The notes under the pieces were generated by a model that did no database searches, was not told where the DNA came from, and saw only the letters and a list, made by a program, of their open reading frames with translations. This document shows, piece by piece, positions 12,531 to 26,001 of a stretch of 64,000 bases of DNA. Position numbers and translations under genes: made by a program. The first letter of the stretch is position 1; every line of letters starts with the position of its first letter. The DNA lies in contig NC_088775.1 in assembly GCF_954871325.1 (NCBI RefSeq), forward strand, positions 24,157,561-24,221,560. Direction: 5' to 3'. The stretch comes from Gordionus sp. m RMFG-2023. Lineage: Eukaryota > Nematomorpha > Gordioida > Chordodea > Parachordodidae.

Positions 12531-15500
12531 GGTTCAGAATTTAAAAGTGTATAGATGTTCCTTAAAGCCATATATATAAAATAAAATTTATCGGAAGTTT
12601 ATAGCATAAATAGAAGTCACGCAATAACGATTTGAACAATATATATCACCTTGGGGTAAAGTTGCTATGGGTAAAACCGTTAAAATGCTCCGTCTGATTT
12701 GAACTGTATAAAGATAATTTTTACAAATCAAAGTCTACAATATATAAAAAGATACTTTTGTGCAAAAATCAAAATAAATAGGTTATTAAAGGGGAAGAAT
12801 AATTGAAATGTACGATTTGCCTAAAATAAGCACATTTAAAATATGCTATTTTTGATATAATTTTTTACATTCCGGTATTGTATTGATTAGTTTTTACTAA
12901 AAGTAATGATTAGATGTCAAAATTGCAATATTTTGTTCAATTAAACAATATAGTTATTTTCAATTACATTTTAAGCACGCTGGAGAGGGTTAGCCACTTC
13001 ACCCTGAGTATGGGGTAAAATGGCGAAAATGGCACACTTCACATAATTAATCACAGCTCCTAAAGTGTTATAGGTAGAGAACTACACTATTTTTTTTATT
13101 TTGTAGATGATGAATTTGATTACATTTTAATATATAATTTGATATGTTTTGTTTATGTTTCTAAATTTTATGGCAAAAATGCAAAATACTAGTTTTACCC
13201 CGATCTCCTACTATATTCTTATATATCAAAATAAAATTGTTAAAATTTAATTAAGAATAATTCTATTTGCATAATTACATTGTTATCTATTTCAAATGCA
13301 AAAAAAAATTTTTTTTATGTCCTAAACAATATAAAAATGAAAAAATACTATAATACTCAGCCAATATTATATAATTGGGTTTTTTAAAAAAACCACAATT
13401 AATAAACCTAAATATTACTATTTTCAAAACCTAGTATATGGTGAAAGGGAAGTCCAAAATGTTTCACATAGAATTATAAATAAATATATATTTTATTGCC
13501 CGATCAATTTGAAAAGTCAACTAATTAATAATAATGTATTCTAATATTTTTTTAAATAAAAACAATATTTATAGGTTTTATCAATCGTCGGGCCTACAGA
13601 CATTTTTTATATATGAAAAATTTATCCTGGATTAATAATAATTTCATTTTTCCTATTTTTAGAAATAATGATTTACAAAGAAAAATATTTGTGTAATATT
13701 ATGTTTATTATAAATAAAATCATTTAATTTAAATATTGTAAATCTTTAATATTCATTTTTTTAAAATAAACATTGTTTATTTAATAAAATTCATAAATAA
13801 TAACATTATTTTAATAATTTAGCCCTATCAAAGTTTATTCGATATACAATTCGAAAAATTTGAAATGAATATCTAATAATAATTTTTAATAAAATTTGAC
13901 CAATAAATTTGATGCGAATTACTTGTTTAGTAATTATTCGTTACCTGACAAGATAAATATTTGAAAATATTCATAATTGATTTAAATAAAAATCACTTTA
14001 ATCAAATAGAGATTGTGAAATCAAAGGAGAGAAAATCGGACTCATCTACAACTTGCTAACTAAATAAAATTTACTATCTGCTACCGACCCTGGGTAAGAT
14101 GGCAATTCCTTCGGAGTAAGATGGCAAATATTAAATATAACTCATATAATTAAAACAAATTATGAATACTTTAAAAAAGAATTAGGCGTCACAAAGCACA
14201 TATAAAATGAATAATCCCTGGCGTAAATGGAATACCCTCCTTTCACCTTTATCTTCATACTTTCTTCCACTCTTTGTATTTCAATGATAATCTTGTGTCA
14301 TGCCCTCCCCCCCCCCTCATGACAGAAGTATCTGCTATCATGATTAGATAGTATTGGCTAAAGGCACATCAGCTATTCCTAGACTCACATCAGCTGTAAG
14401 ACCCAAAGTGGTTTTATGTCTAAAATTATCATTTCAAAAATAAATTATCAGGATATAGCTAATAAATTTTTAAGCAGAAAACCCATCTAAGATAATTTAT
14501 GGATATCTGCCCTCAGAAATTCTTGCTTAACATAATTTGTCATTTTACCCCTAGCTGACCCCATGAGTAATGAGTTGGTTTAAATGTGCTCTATAAATTT
14601 TCCTATTCTATCTAAGCCAGAAACCCCTGACTAAGTTTATTCGATATCTTAAACATTGTGAAGTCATAAAATTTCAATGAGTACTAAATAAATACCACAA
14701 ATAAAGTTGATGAAAAAGTTTAAAAAATTGCTTTTGATCAATATTTGAATGTGGTGCTCCTACTACTAAATTTAACATTTTCTTAATATCTTTTAAGAAG
14801 TCGAGTGTGCTGAACTGTAATTCATTTAAGTACAAATGGACTTTCTTATTTATGAAGTTTATATAATTAAATTTAAACAAATTCATTAATAATTTTTTTA
14901 CATATATTTACAAAAAAGTATATAAAAAGAAATTAAATATGATAAAAATTCCTTAATTGTAAAAAAATTCTTCCTTCAAAAGATTACTATGTTTTTTGTT
15001 TTTTTCCAAAAAAATCTACAATTATACTTTGGATATAAAAAAATCCTGGAAACATGTCTAGGCGATTTAAAAAAAATTTTGTCTTGAAATGGCTTTACAA
15101 TAATATAAAAATAATAATCCTATATGTGTAAATGAATAGTTGAAAAATACTTGCTAAATATTTAAATTTAAGAAGTTTCACGAATTGAAATACTTTTATT
15201 AATAGAAACATATCCAAACTAATATTTTCTAGTTTTTTTAAACCACATTTTTAAAAAGTAAATAGTTTTCAAATTATTGAGAATTATTAAATATAACTAT
15301 CAAATATTTTTAATTTTTTTTTATATAAAATTATCTCCTTGAGATTATATAATTTATTAACTTTAATTTTTCATAGAATTTGATTATTATAAACTTCTTT
15401 TAATAAACTTACGATTGAAACATTTATTATACTATGTTAGCAAGATTCTGTTTTTACCTCTACATGCTTGCTATGTTTTGACATCTTAAATTTTAAAACT

Positions 15501-15972
15501 GAAACTTTACTAAGTAATTGCCTTATATATATTACTTTTTGTTATACAGCCCTGGTTGAATCTATCCTAGTACATATACTTTTTTGTACTCGGTTTGATT
15601 CGAACATTAATTTTAAAATATTTCGGGAATAAACTTTTTTTTATTATCCTTGAGCGTTCATTAAGAGCTTAGTTAAAATGTGAAATATTTCGATCTAATT
15701 TTTTTTAACGCAATTATAATATTTTACGATAGTAATGAGTCAATCGATGCAATAAGAAATTTCAAAATTATTTATTGCTCCCTTTTGGTCGTTTACCAAT
15801 TATCCAATTCATGGTCTCGATCAATCATTGCATGAATTTATAAATAATGTGACAAATTTGGTCCCAATTTCCAAAAGAAGCGATATCAAATACAAATCGA
15901 ATAAGGTTATATGTATACATATGTATGAAAAAATAATCTTTAAAACCCTATAAGACATTAATTATTATATAA
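12531..15972. other. Intergenic, AT-rich; scattered relics
   Basis: No gene supported. Short motifs of the type GGGGTAAAATGGC recur at 13012-13026 and, as TGGGTAAGATGGC, at 14091-14103, with a related one near 38329. They suggest a much decayed repeat family. A C-tract lies near 14308. Otherwise low-complexity A/T runs. Confidence 0.5.
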
Positions 15973-17457
15973 TAGAGGTGGGCGCGGGCCGTGAAATTAC
16001 GCGTGACCCATCATGTCACGGCGTGAGTGTGAATAAATTTTCAATTCTAAGGCGTGACGGTCCTTTCCAAAATTTTCCCCGGGCGTAAACATAAATTTCC
16101 TGTGAATCACGGAAATATTGATTTTTAAAATTGTTTTATTTTATAAATATAAATTTGCAATTTTATAATTATATTGTATGTGCATTTAAAGATGACGAAA
16201 CGCTAGCATGTATATGCCATATACTAAATAATATATGCATTATATTTTTGACAATTGTTTAATTGAAATAGCCTTAAATATAAATGGTGTAAGAAAAATA
16301 GTACAATATTTCAAACAATCTACAGCTAATAGCAAACTAAGCCACACTCTTAAACAAGATGTAATAACGAGATGGAACTCTATATATCATGATATACAGA
16401 GTTCCTTAAAATCATATTCTGAAATACAGGGGCACTTGTTTAGCAAGCAAGAATTAAATAGATTCATCACAATTTATATCAGCATCATACGCGAGTTAGA
16501 TAAATTTTTATCAATATTTAAAGAATGCTAGGATAATCTGAGAGATTCTCATCCCACAATAAATGAAGTTTTTCTATGAAAACAAAAATTAGTAAAATTT
16601 TGTTAACCTTCTGTACGTGATACAATAATAATCAAAACCTTAAAGTACAGAACAAGATTTCTTTTAAAAGTAAGATTTATTATTCAGCCATTACATAAGG
16701 TATGCATGCTTAATTCTAGATCCGAATTTCAAAAGACTTAAGTTTTTAGAAGAAGAAAAGGATGATATATATAAAACAATTTTCAAAATGCTAAATGATA
16801 TAAAATTAGATGATATGCATAGGTCGATGCCAACTATCATTTATAGCTTTTATAACTTATCCTAATCTTATAAAGCCGTATATTCTAAATGGTCAATACC
16901 AACTATCATTTATAACTTTCCTAATTCATCCTATAATTATAAAGACCGTATATTCTAAATGAAAAATTTAGAGAATTTCTAGATGATTCTGATGAAGCAT
17001 CCATATAAGATAAATAACAAGACAATATTTTGAAGTTTTGGAAGCAGAAATATTCATTTTCTTTTTTGAGAAAATTAGCTAGTAAAATTTTGTCAGCTCC
17101 TACAAGTTCGGCTTCTAGTGAAAGGTTATTTTCTGTAGCCAATCTCTTATTAGAGGAAAGGCGTACACAATTGAAATAAAAAAAATGGACATTCTTCTTT
17201 TTCAAAATAAATTTCGATTTATAGATTGTATTTATTTTTTGTTATTAATATGGATTATGAAATTAGAGAAATAAATAGAATAAATTCAAAAAAGTGTAAA
17301 ATTATAGCAATAGTTTTGAAAAATTTAAAAACACCGTGAATTTTCGGGCGTGAATCAAAATATTGCTTTTCGTGAGCGGGCGGGTAGGAACAAAAATTTT
17401 TTAGTGGTAAGCGTGAATTTTTTTATCGTCAAAAAATTAGGCCCGCGCCCACTTCTA
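15973..17457 (+). mobile_element. hAT element with degraded transposase; 8-bp TSD TTATATAA
   Basis: A 1,485-bp element with ends TAGAGGTGGGCGCGGGCC and, reverse strand, TAGAAGTGGGCGCGGGCC, flanked by TTATATAA (15965-15972 and 17458-17465). On the plus strand about 16190-16531 reads as hAT transposase: a CHILN-like stretch, then LKQDVITRWNSIYHDIQSSL. Near 17092-17178 lies the C-terminal dimerisation segment SAPTSSASSERLFSVANLLL with LEERR. These segments are separated by stops and frame changes, so the copy is dead. A direct duplication of about 65 bp with the core CCAACTATCATTTATA spans about 16828-16960. Activity is excluded by the disrupted frame. Confidence 0.92.
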
Positions 17458-17465
17458 TTATATAA

Positions 17466-18579
17466 TAACTAATTATATAAATACTACCTTTTTTGCAAAT
17501 TAAAATAATCAGACTAGGTCACAGATGCTACTCAAAAACAATTTATTTTATGACGCTATCTAATATTTTAATAAATAGATAAATAATCAACGCTCAACAC
17601 TATACATCATTACCTTACTTTTATTATGTACATAATTTTAGGGAATTGTAGAAAACAAAGCGTTGTTGTTTTAAAACCAATTATTTATAATGATTATTTA
17701 ATTTTTGAATATTATTTGTTTGATTAGAAATTATAAAATATTTTGTCTTTAATAATTTTATTTATTTAGTTTAATACAATTTCGATTTTTGGAAATAATA
17801 TGCCATCATCTTGTTATAAAATTATAAAATTTAAAAAAATATTCGAATGTTTTTACCTCTTAAAAAATAATTCTTACGCTAAAAGGAACAAGATTTTGTT
17901 ATTTACTTATTTCTTATTCAAAAAAGGAAAAAGTCAAATCTAGAAATTTGATCAAAAAAAGTAGAAAATTCTCGTTCAAAAAAGAAAAGTAATAAAAAAT
18001 GACAAGTCCCACATGAAAAGAAATTTTTTAAAATTATAACGTTTCTTTCTAAAATAAGTTCTAACCTTTTGCGATCTCCTTATTTTTATGTTTTTAATCT
18101 ATTCTAGTCATCTTTTCCCAACTTTCTTATTTTTTTTTCTGATTTGTGATTATTTACTTTTATTATTTTTAGCCATATAATTTTCTTTTTTAAAAAATTA
18201 CTTTATCCATGTCATCTCATCTTTATTGAATTCTGGATCTTTTTGCCATTTTTATTCATTTCCAATATATCACATTTTTAAAAGTAGATTATGTCAAAAA
18301 AAACTAAAAATTAATAGAAATTATACCTCCAAAAGTGGGTATATAATTCAGTCCTTATTTATACATACAACCCATAATAAATGTAATTAAAATTAACTTT
18401 CACGAGTTAACTTTTTACACCAAATTCATATTACTCCCATGTATTATAGAGGAAAACTTTCCCTATTAGGATCAACTATCATTTTTGAAAATTCTATAAC
18501 AGGCCAAATTTCTTCTATCCTAGAACCTGTTAGTCTTTTTTTCTGGTGATGATAGTGAACTGACGGTAAAACCTTGATA
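17466..18579. other. Intergenic, no feature supported
   Basis: A/T-rich sequence with long A and T runs and no coding, splice or repeat signal I can support. Confidence 0.6.
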
Positions 18580-18587
18580 CCTTGGGT

Positions 18588-19087
18588 CATTAGCCAGGAT
18601 TTTCTTAAAGGAGGATTAATTAATTTCTTCTAAGTTTCTCCTCCCAGATCCCCCTTTTAGCGAGGCTTCGACCCGCTTTTGTCTGGCCTTCATCCGGGTT
18701 CCTTTAGCCTATATATAGCTGCTAGAAAATTTTTTTTATAAGATTGGAGGTTAATTTTAATTAATATTTTTTAAGGTCAAATTAATAGTAATTATATTAA
18801 ATTGCACTTTTTTCCTAGGACTTGCTTTTGGCTTATATTTCATTCCAATTAATGCTTTTTTTCAAAAAAATATGAATTATAGTCATTAGATTTAGTTTAA
18901 AAAATTATTAACTTTTACATTCTTCCTTTCAAATTATTGTTTACGATATATGCATACATTTTTGGGGAAATGAGGGTGAGGAGGATGCTAAGAAGGATAT
19001 TTCTTATTAGCTTAAAATGATATTCACAACAAATGCCATATTTCTGAAAGGGGGATTCCTCTTTGCCCTCCCCCGGCTACGTCTATG
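18588..19087 (-). mobile_element. hAT-like MITE, CATAGGCGTAG family
   Basis: 500 bp. The right end, reverse-complemented, is CATAGACGTAGCCGGGGG; the left end is a decayed CATTAGCCAGG. Flanks CCTTGGGT (18580-18587) and CATTGGGT (19088-19095) are 8-bp duplications with one mismatch. Its sequence on the minus strand matches the halves of the 62209-63810 element that surround the nested insert there. A GC-rich stretch at 18655-18700 corresponds to the GGCCGAAGGCCGG motif of the larger relative. Confidence 0.75.
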
Positions 19088-19100
19088 CATTGGGTAAATG

Positions 19101-19679
19101 CAGCGTCTAAATGACAGGATTTTCACTGGATGCAAACCCCCTTCCAAAACCTTTACCTACCCCCCTAAAAAATATTCACCATCATTGGCGGCGATATTTT
19201 CCCATTAATATTTTGATCTTTTTAATTATAATGATACAAAGAATTTATAAAGGATAACTTAAATTAATCTATCTCTACTACCGAACTATCGATATTTTGT
19301 GAATATAAAGGATATATTTTCTAGATAATAAATTCAATTAAATCCTCCATTATTTACAATGAATTCATTATTATAACTTTATGAGCTTGCTGAAATATCA
19401 CATTTAAAAGGATAGCAGAAAGTTTTATTTGGAAAACAATATGTATGATTGTTTGCAATATATAGATTTGGTCGATGAAATGTATTATAATAGTTCTATA
19501 ATTAAAGTATTAATTTTTACAGTAATTGTCCTATTTCATCTCAAAATTCAATAGATAAACCCCCTCCCCCCAAAAAAAATATTTTTTTTTATCATACCCC
19601 CCATTAAAGCCGTTTACTCCTACCCCCTCAAAAAATAGGATGCAAACTGTTCCTACCACTCCCGCTCACGTAGACGCTA
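19101..19679 (+). mobile_element. hAT-like MITE, CAGCGTCT family
   Basis: 579 bp with ends CAGCGTCTAAATGA and, reverse strand, TAGCGTCTACGTGA. Flanks GGTAAATG (19093-19100) and GGTAATTG (19680-19687) are an 8-bp duplication with one mismatch. Both ends carry C/G-rich subterminal stretches (GGATGCAAACCCCC and GGATGCAAACTGTTCC). It is non-coding. Relatives lie at 61582-62083 and around it. Confidence 0.8.
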
Positions 19680-19687
19680 GGTAATTG

Positions 19688-21550
19688 ATATCATCCTAGC
19701 ATGGGATTTCACAAGTATAGACTTTGCAGAGCGAAAAATATATTCAGATTTACATAATATTCTTTTAATTCCAATAGTCATCTCTACTCTATATACCTTC
19801 ACAATGAAGCTCTCTATATATGAAAAACTTTTGGTATAAAACATATAGTGACCCGGGGGGGGGGTGGGGTTTATCCCGCAATAAATATTCCCAATATATT
19901 GAATTACATCAATATTCTTGGCGGTTTAGGATACTTTTTTAAAGAAAAAGATAATAGAAGTTTTATTTTCTTAAATAAAAAGTATATATTTTTTTAAATA
20001 TTAATCATCAAAAATCTATTAGATTTTACTGAAGTATACTTGAAATTTATGGTAGTATATCATATTTCTAAATTATCTTTTTACGGAAATTTAGGTAGTT
20101 AGATCAACTCTTTAAACTATATAAAATTTAACCTTTTAATCAGTTTTCAAACACTTATACTATATTTTTTAAATTAATATATCTAGTTTAGAAGAATAAA
20201 TTTATTTTCATGATATAAATAAGTAAATTTTACAAAATATATTTATTTAATTAAATTTACAGATGATGTTGGAAAAAATTGAATAATTGGTATTAAAATA
20301 TAAATAAAAATATTTATATTTTTATTTTATACATATTTACATTAGAGCACTGCGAAGTTGGTGGTGGGGCCTAAAATGATTTTTAAAAATTTGGGAATGG
20401 GTCGGGTTCGGACATAAAGTATAGATATTGGACTTAAGGTTGGATAATAGATAAACTAAGTATAATAGGAATGGATATTCGGAAGGACATTTAATAAATA
20501 TACTCTTATGCTCCTCGATTCAACAAAACTGAATCCACTAAAGTCACTATATAGAAATTATATTAGTATGAGTGGTTATTCATTATTGAATGTATAATAA
20601 ATAAATAATACATTTTCATTATTTAGATTTCCTTCTTTTCCCGAGACTTATACGTAAATTGGGAATTTACTGCAATCAAGGAAAAATTGGCCGATTTTTA
20701 CATTTTCCTAATACCTATTATACCAGGCAAAAATAATACATATTAAAATTTATATTTATAGAGATTAAAATTCAATAATAAGCCATATTGAGTGTAGAAA
20801 TATCAGGCAACATTATTTATATTTATATTCCTCAAAATTATGAAAAATTCCCTTTAGCATTACTCCTGAGTTACAATCTTGAAACGTTCATAACCCACAG
20901 TATTTTTTTTGAAGCCTATTATACATTCAAACCACAATTTTTCATAATTTTTTATATCAGGTGAATTTAGCCGAACGAATTAGATATTAGAAGCTTAATC
21001 TCCCCTTTCTAACAAATCAAACTGATATCTTAGGGTTATCAATCATTTGAGGTATATATGCAGATTTTACAGGGAGGGACTATGATGAGAATAGATTGGG
21101 GCACTTTTTGTTCAATCCTGAATTAGTTCCATACTATATTAATAGTCAGCCCATTAATTTTTTTAAGCATTACAGTTATTAAATCATTAATGTTTTTTTT
21201 TAAATAAATATTAACTGAAAAAATGACAAGATAAACTTCATCAAACTATTAGATGTGTGATGGTCAAAAATCAATAAAAAATTAATTTAAAAAATTAATA
21301 ATATTTATTTTTCTAGATACCTTCAACATTAAATTATTAACTATTCTCTATTTTGTAATTTACCCATATTACAAATATCTAACAAGTTATTTGATTAATA
21401 TCTCAAATTGATAGAATTCACCTATTCAAGATAAAATATAATCAATTAAAATTAGTTCAGCCCCTCCCCCTCCCTACTACATAAAATAATTAAAGAAATC
21501 TGAAGCATATGGGTGTAGATAGGGTGTGTTTTTGGTATCCTCTTTTTAAT
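19688..21550. other. Intergenic, no gene seen
   Basis: AT-rich. A G-tract lies at about 19855-19865. A possible end of the CAGAGACCTGCAG family (AGAGCACTGCGAAG followed by G-rich sequence) lies near 20345, without a partner end I could find. Confidence 0.5.
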
Positions 21551-21558
21551 CAGCCTAC

Positions 21559-21741
21559 TAATGTTGTTAAACAACTCGATTCAATATTTTAGCCAGACTA
21601 AGCCTCGAGACTTCGCTAATAGATGTATAAACCTTTGTGCTCTCTATGACCAAAATCTTCAGTCTTGCCTAAACCTTTTCTGGCTAAAATATTGAAGCCG
21701 TTTTTAAAAATCGGCTCAAATCGAACCGTTTAACAACACTA
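21559..21741. mobile_element. hAT MITE, TAGTGTTGTTAAA family
   Basis: 183 bp with ends TAATGTTGTTAAACAACTCG and, reverse strand, TTAGTGTTGTTAAACGG. Each end then leads into AATATTTTAGCCAGA on its own strand, so the inverted repeat is long. Flanks CAGCCTAC (21551-21558) and AAGCCTAC (21742-21749) are 8-bp duplications with one mismatch. It shares terminal bases with the 23522-26001 element. Confidence 0.82.
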
Positions 21742-22417
21742 AAGCCTACATAGTTTCGCCCATCATATTTGAATACACATTTTCCACAAAAATGGTATAA
21801 ATATATTTTTTTTTACAATTTAATATGTGATGTATATAGAAACAAACGGCGACCTTGGATGGTTGTTATTCAAACCTTAAAGTAAAATATTTTATAAATC
21901 CTAATATTATAGTTTATTTGAAATATTTAATATATATTTAAAAAATTTATACTCTTGAAAATTAAATCTGAAAATATTTGCCCAATTATGCCTATTTTAA
22001 AAAATTTTTAGGAATTTTTGGAAAAAAAAAATTAATGAAAATATTAATTAAAATTTTAGATTGCATTTGTATTTGCATTTACTTTAATAAAAAAATTAAA
22101 AATAAATATGCAATAATTAAGGGGACCGAACCAAATATCATATGATCAACCATGATCTAATTCACTTACTTTATAAATATCATTCAGAATCAATTAATTT
22201 ATGTTTTATGATAATAAATATAAAAGAAATATTTTTTATAAAAATATATTGTTATACTCTTTAATTGGAATTAAATTTTTAAGGTATGTGAACCCAGATA
22301 CGCCATGCACAATAAAGCAATATAAATCTTTTTCTTGATATCATGGAAAATTTTATTATTTGCTTTCTATTCAAAATTATAACCTAATATAGTCAAAATG
22401 TAAATATATTTTTAAGG

Positions 22418-22620
22418 TTGATTAGGATTCTATTCTTAGTGGCTCATCAGATGAGAAAGAATTTGCTTCATGACTAATAGATATTGCTTCCATAAGTTTA
22501 TTAAAACATGGTTTTCGAAAATTTCCTGAAGATTATGAACGGTTTGATAGAAGGAATGACAGGAAAATTCATGTCCAGGAGAAGTTAGAGTTACTAATAA
22601 AAATATAATGGGTGCCGATT
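22418..22620 (+). pseudogene. Decayed coding-like stretch, unidentified
   Basis: After TTTTTAAG, one plus-strand frame reads DSILSGSSDEKEFAS, a TGA, then LIDIASISLLKHGF, RKFPEDYERFDRRN and IHVQEKLELLIKI before a TAA. That is some 58 codons with protein-like composition and a single internal stop. It looks like a dead exon or a fragment of a mobile element gene. I do not recognise the family. Confidence 0.3.
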
Positions 22621-22850
22621 TAATGGACTCATTGGTTCCTTATACACAATAGATCACCCAAATTGATAATCTTTCATATATTGGACATGATGTTGATTAA
22701 TTCATGGCTATTAGAGAGACTGAATTAAGTAGAGCTAAAATTTATAGCATATTGTTATATTATAAATTTGAATCCTTTTATCGCGCGTTCGATAAATGAT
22801 TTTCATTTTTATACTTTGATATATTTATCTTATTTTTGCCTTTCGACTCA

Positions 22851-22975
22851 CAATTCAACCTTTTATAATTTAACCTTTTACGATTAAACCTTTTACAATT
22901 TAACCTTGTACAATTCAACTTTTTACAATTCAATCTTTTGTAAATTAACTTTTTGTAACCTAACCTTTTATTACT
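22851..22975. repeat. Tandem repeat, 14-15-bp unit
   Basis: About eight diverged copies of a unit close to CAATTTAACCTTTTA in succession. Non-coding minisatellite. Confidence 0.8.
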
Positions 22976-23521
22976 TTTGTTTTTCGTTTTGATTATTTAT
23001 ATTCTAATTTATATACATAAAAAAAATATATATAGCATATAAGAAATAAAGAAACAAGAGATGTTTTATATTTTTTAATATTTTTTTGGATGACCACACC
23101 ATCATCAACACATATTTAAATGTTAGCCCACTCCAATTATTATTTAACCTATTCATTTCCAAGATTGGAAATTTAGGCCTAATATGGATAATTACATAAT
23201 ACATGATTAGCTAAAAAAGATTTTATATTTTAATTTTTGTAAAGGAAAACATAACACTATTTAAAAAACTATCTACGATAATAATATATTCTCTTTTTGC
23301 ATTAATTTTTCTTGCAAATAACTTCATCTCCATCTTCCTCAAAAATTTATACAATCCATAAATATAAACAAAAATTAAGAAAAATAAGTAAAAGTTAATA
23401 ATTTTTTTAAATAACGACAAGGGAATACCAGGTAAAACGATTAACGTAAGAAAGTTGTCGCAAATTACTTTTTCGCCCTTGAGCCTAGAAGTATATGAGA
23501 TTTATTTTTATATAAAATTTC

Positions 23522-26001
23522 TAGTGTTGTTAAAGTAACTAGTTACATTTTTGTTAAAAAATAACTGTAACTAGTTATATTTTAAAAATTGTAACTAGTA
23601 ACTGTAACTAGTTATATTTTAAAATTTGTAACTAGTAACTGTAACGAGTTATATTTTTTGAAATATAACTGTCAAAAGCAACTAGTTACTTTAAAAAAAT
23701 ATACATATATGTATAAATCTAAATAATATATTCCAGTAATTAATTTTATTTTTAATATTTTTTTTAAAAAAATAATATAACTATTTATTAAAATTATAAT
23801 ACTATATCTTTATTCATGTAAATATATAATTAGAAGAGAAATAAAATAATGTATTTGGTTTGGTCGGAGGGGCTTAATGACCCATGTATAGATACATTTA
23901 GATCGACAAATTTTGATTGATACTCTTTGTCGTAGATAGAAGCTTTTTTTGGATCACTGTGATTAAACGTAACCTTTGCCCTATTGTTTTGAATAATTTT
24001 AGGGCTTGGGGTCCAAATGATCCCTAGGTTTCTGAGACTACCTGAACAAACAAAAGATTATTAAGGTGGTTATTTATTTGTTTTTGTATTATCAGTTTTG
24101 TGATAGAGTTGAAATAAAAAGATCTGGCAAAACGATCTACACATGTATAATCCCAAGCGATGGGTATACATTGGTTCCAAGAAACTAGCATCATTCCATC
24201 AGGGCTGAAGCCAGAGGGTTCCAGTGTAGAAAGAATATTTGCGGATTTCAAGATTCTATTAATATCGAATTGATGGTATAGTGCCTGGATATAATTTGCC
24301 TTTTGAAAAACGACAGTATGGGGGGGGGGGGTGTCTAAGGTTATCGATATGAGTTTCACAAGGGACACATGATATCGGCGTTACGATTCACAAAACGAAG
24401 ACCTATAGCTATTCTAAGTTCTTCGAATTAGGTATAGTTTCTAACCATTCATAGCCAGGGTGGCATATGACTGAGCCTGGAATTATTTGATCTAGCAAAA
24501 GAGTCGTATTGTTGTCATTCCGTATACTCAAGGTTGCGTTTAAGGGGAGAAAGAGCGATGGAGATTTTCTTTGAACAGCTTTGAGGTGTAATTATTCAAC
24601 GCAATGCTGTATTAATGGTTAATTCCAGTATCTTTGTCTTAAATTTGGATATGAGCGACTTGGAGAATCTTTGCTCCAGAAGTTTAATACTACCATATGA
24701 TGTGGATTCGATAATATCCAAGTCTCCAAGTGTGTATGGAAACTTAGCAACTGAGGATAAAAATTCTGAAATGCTTAAATGTGGGGGAATGGATACCTAT
24801 ACCACCTAGCTTTGGTGGAAGGGCAGCTTGCATACTGAAAAGTGAAGATATTTAAAATAGATTCGAAAGTATTTTTTATAATGAACCTCAAAATAATATT
24901 TCAAGGGACATGAAAATTTTTGATGAACGGAAGGCATGTAAAATTTTAAGAATGAATAAAATATATTTGAATAAATAAAGAGCCTGATTAGCAGGTAAAT
25001 GTTTTAAAATATTTTTCATTCTATTGAATTTGACAAAAAATTTATCTCTGAAATGAAATATAGCACTTTCACCTCCAGTGGATGGACCTAGGTGGGTAAA
25101 ACTAGTTTTGTCCACTACAATAAAATTTCCAGGTGGGCAGTCCGATTCAAGGAAAATAAATATTTTTTAAATTTATTTAAAATTTTGTTTAAATATCTGA
25201 TTGTGTTGACAAAGGATATGCAACAATAATATAATTTCCCGTTCAAATAGATTTTTTTTTTAAAATTGTTACATTGCTTTAATAAACCTATTTCTTTACC
25301 TATTTATCACAATATATTCCATATTTTTTGCCCTCAAGTTGATGGTAATATTTATGGAATTCCATATAAAATTATTTTTTTTAAATTTTGCTAAATTAGA
25401 TCATAGAACTTAGTATAAGGAACGACAAAGACATAGATTTTAAAAATTAAATATTTTTTGAATAAACTACTAAATTAGTAAACATTACTTACCAAAGAAA
25501 AATTTTCAGACCTTGCTGGGATTTTTTATAAATATATTATATTTATTTTTGATTCTTATAGCTAATAATAATGATTTCAAATATTTGGTTTTAAAATATA
25601 CGGCCTGGCCTAGAATTTTTTTCAAAAAAAATTAAAATACGTCCCAGCCTGTGTACCCGAACCGGGCTTAGGGCCGGGCCTGCAGGTCTCTAATAAATAT
25701 ATTCTATTATCCGATATTTCTTTTCGATTTAGTTATTTTTTTATATAAATAAATTGTATATTTTTTCAAATAATTGATTATAATTATTATATCCTAATTT
25801 TTTATATTAAATAAATGCGTTGAGTAAATAAATAATGCGTTTATAAATGATGTATAAAGTAGCTTATTATGTAACTAGTTACTTTTGAAATATAACTGTA
25901 ACTAATAACTAGTTGCATTCCAAATGTAACTAGTTATATTTTTACCAATGTAACTAGTAACTATAACTAGTAATATTTCAAAGTAACTTTTAACAACAAT
26001 A
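23522..26001. mobile_element. hAT-type element, 2,480 bp, TSD AAAATTTC, subterminal TAACTAGTTA repeats
   Basis: Ends TAGTGTTGTTAAAGTAAC and, reverse strand, TATTGTTGTTAAAAGTTAC, flanked by exact AAAATTTC (23514-23521 and 26002-26009). Both ends carry several copies of GTAACTAGTTA or GTAACTAGTAACTGTAAC (23530-23690 and 25870-25985); TAACTAGTTA is a perfect 10-bp palindrome, possibly a transposase-binding repeat. No hAT transposase is visible inside. Instead a LINE-like fragment lies at about 23900-24840, and near 25668-25693 there is a GGGCCGGGCCTGCAGGTCTC end of the other hAT family. It is therefore a composite carrier of older or later inserts. Confidence 0.85.
23900..24840 (-). mobile_element. 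Decayed LINE-like retroelement ORF fragment (family uncertain)
   Basis: Minus-strand translations include GYEWLETIPNSKNL, IAIGLRF, then EPSGFSPDGMMLVSW and IAWDYTCVDRFARSF. These resemble a segment found downstream of reverse transcriptase in many invertebrate retroelement-type ORFs: a D/E-W-L-x-x-[LI]-P block, a GLRF/GLRL block and a PDGMTL-x-PW then WD-x-T-CVD block. That similarity is from memory, and the assignment to LINEs is an inference. The copy is broken. It lies wholly inside the hAT-type element 23522-26001. Confidence 0.5.
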
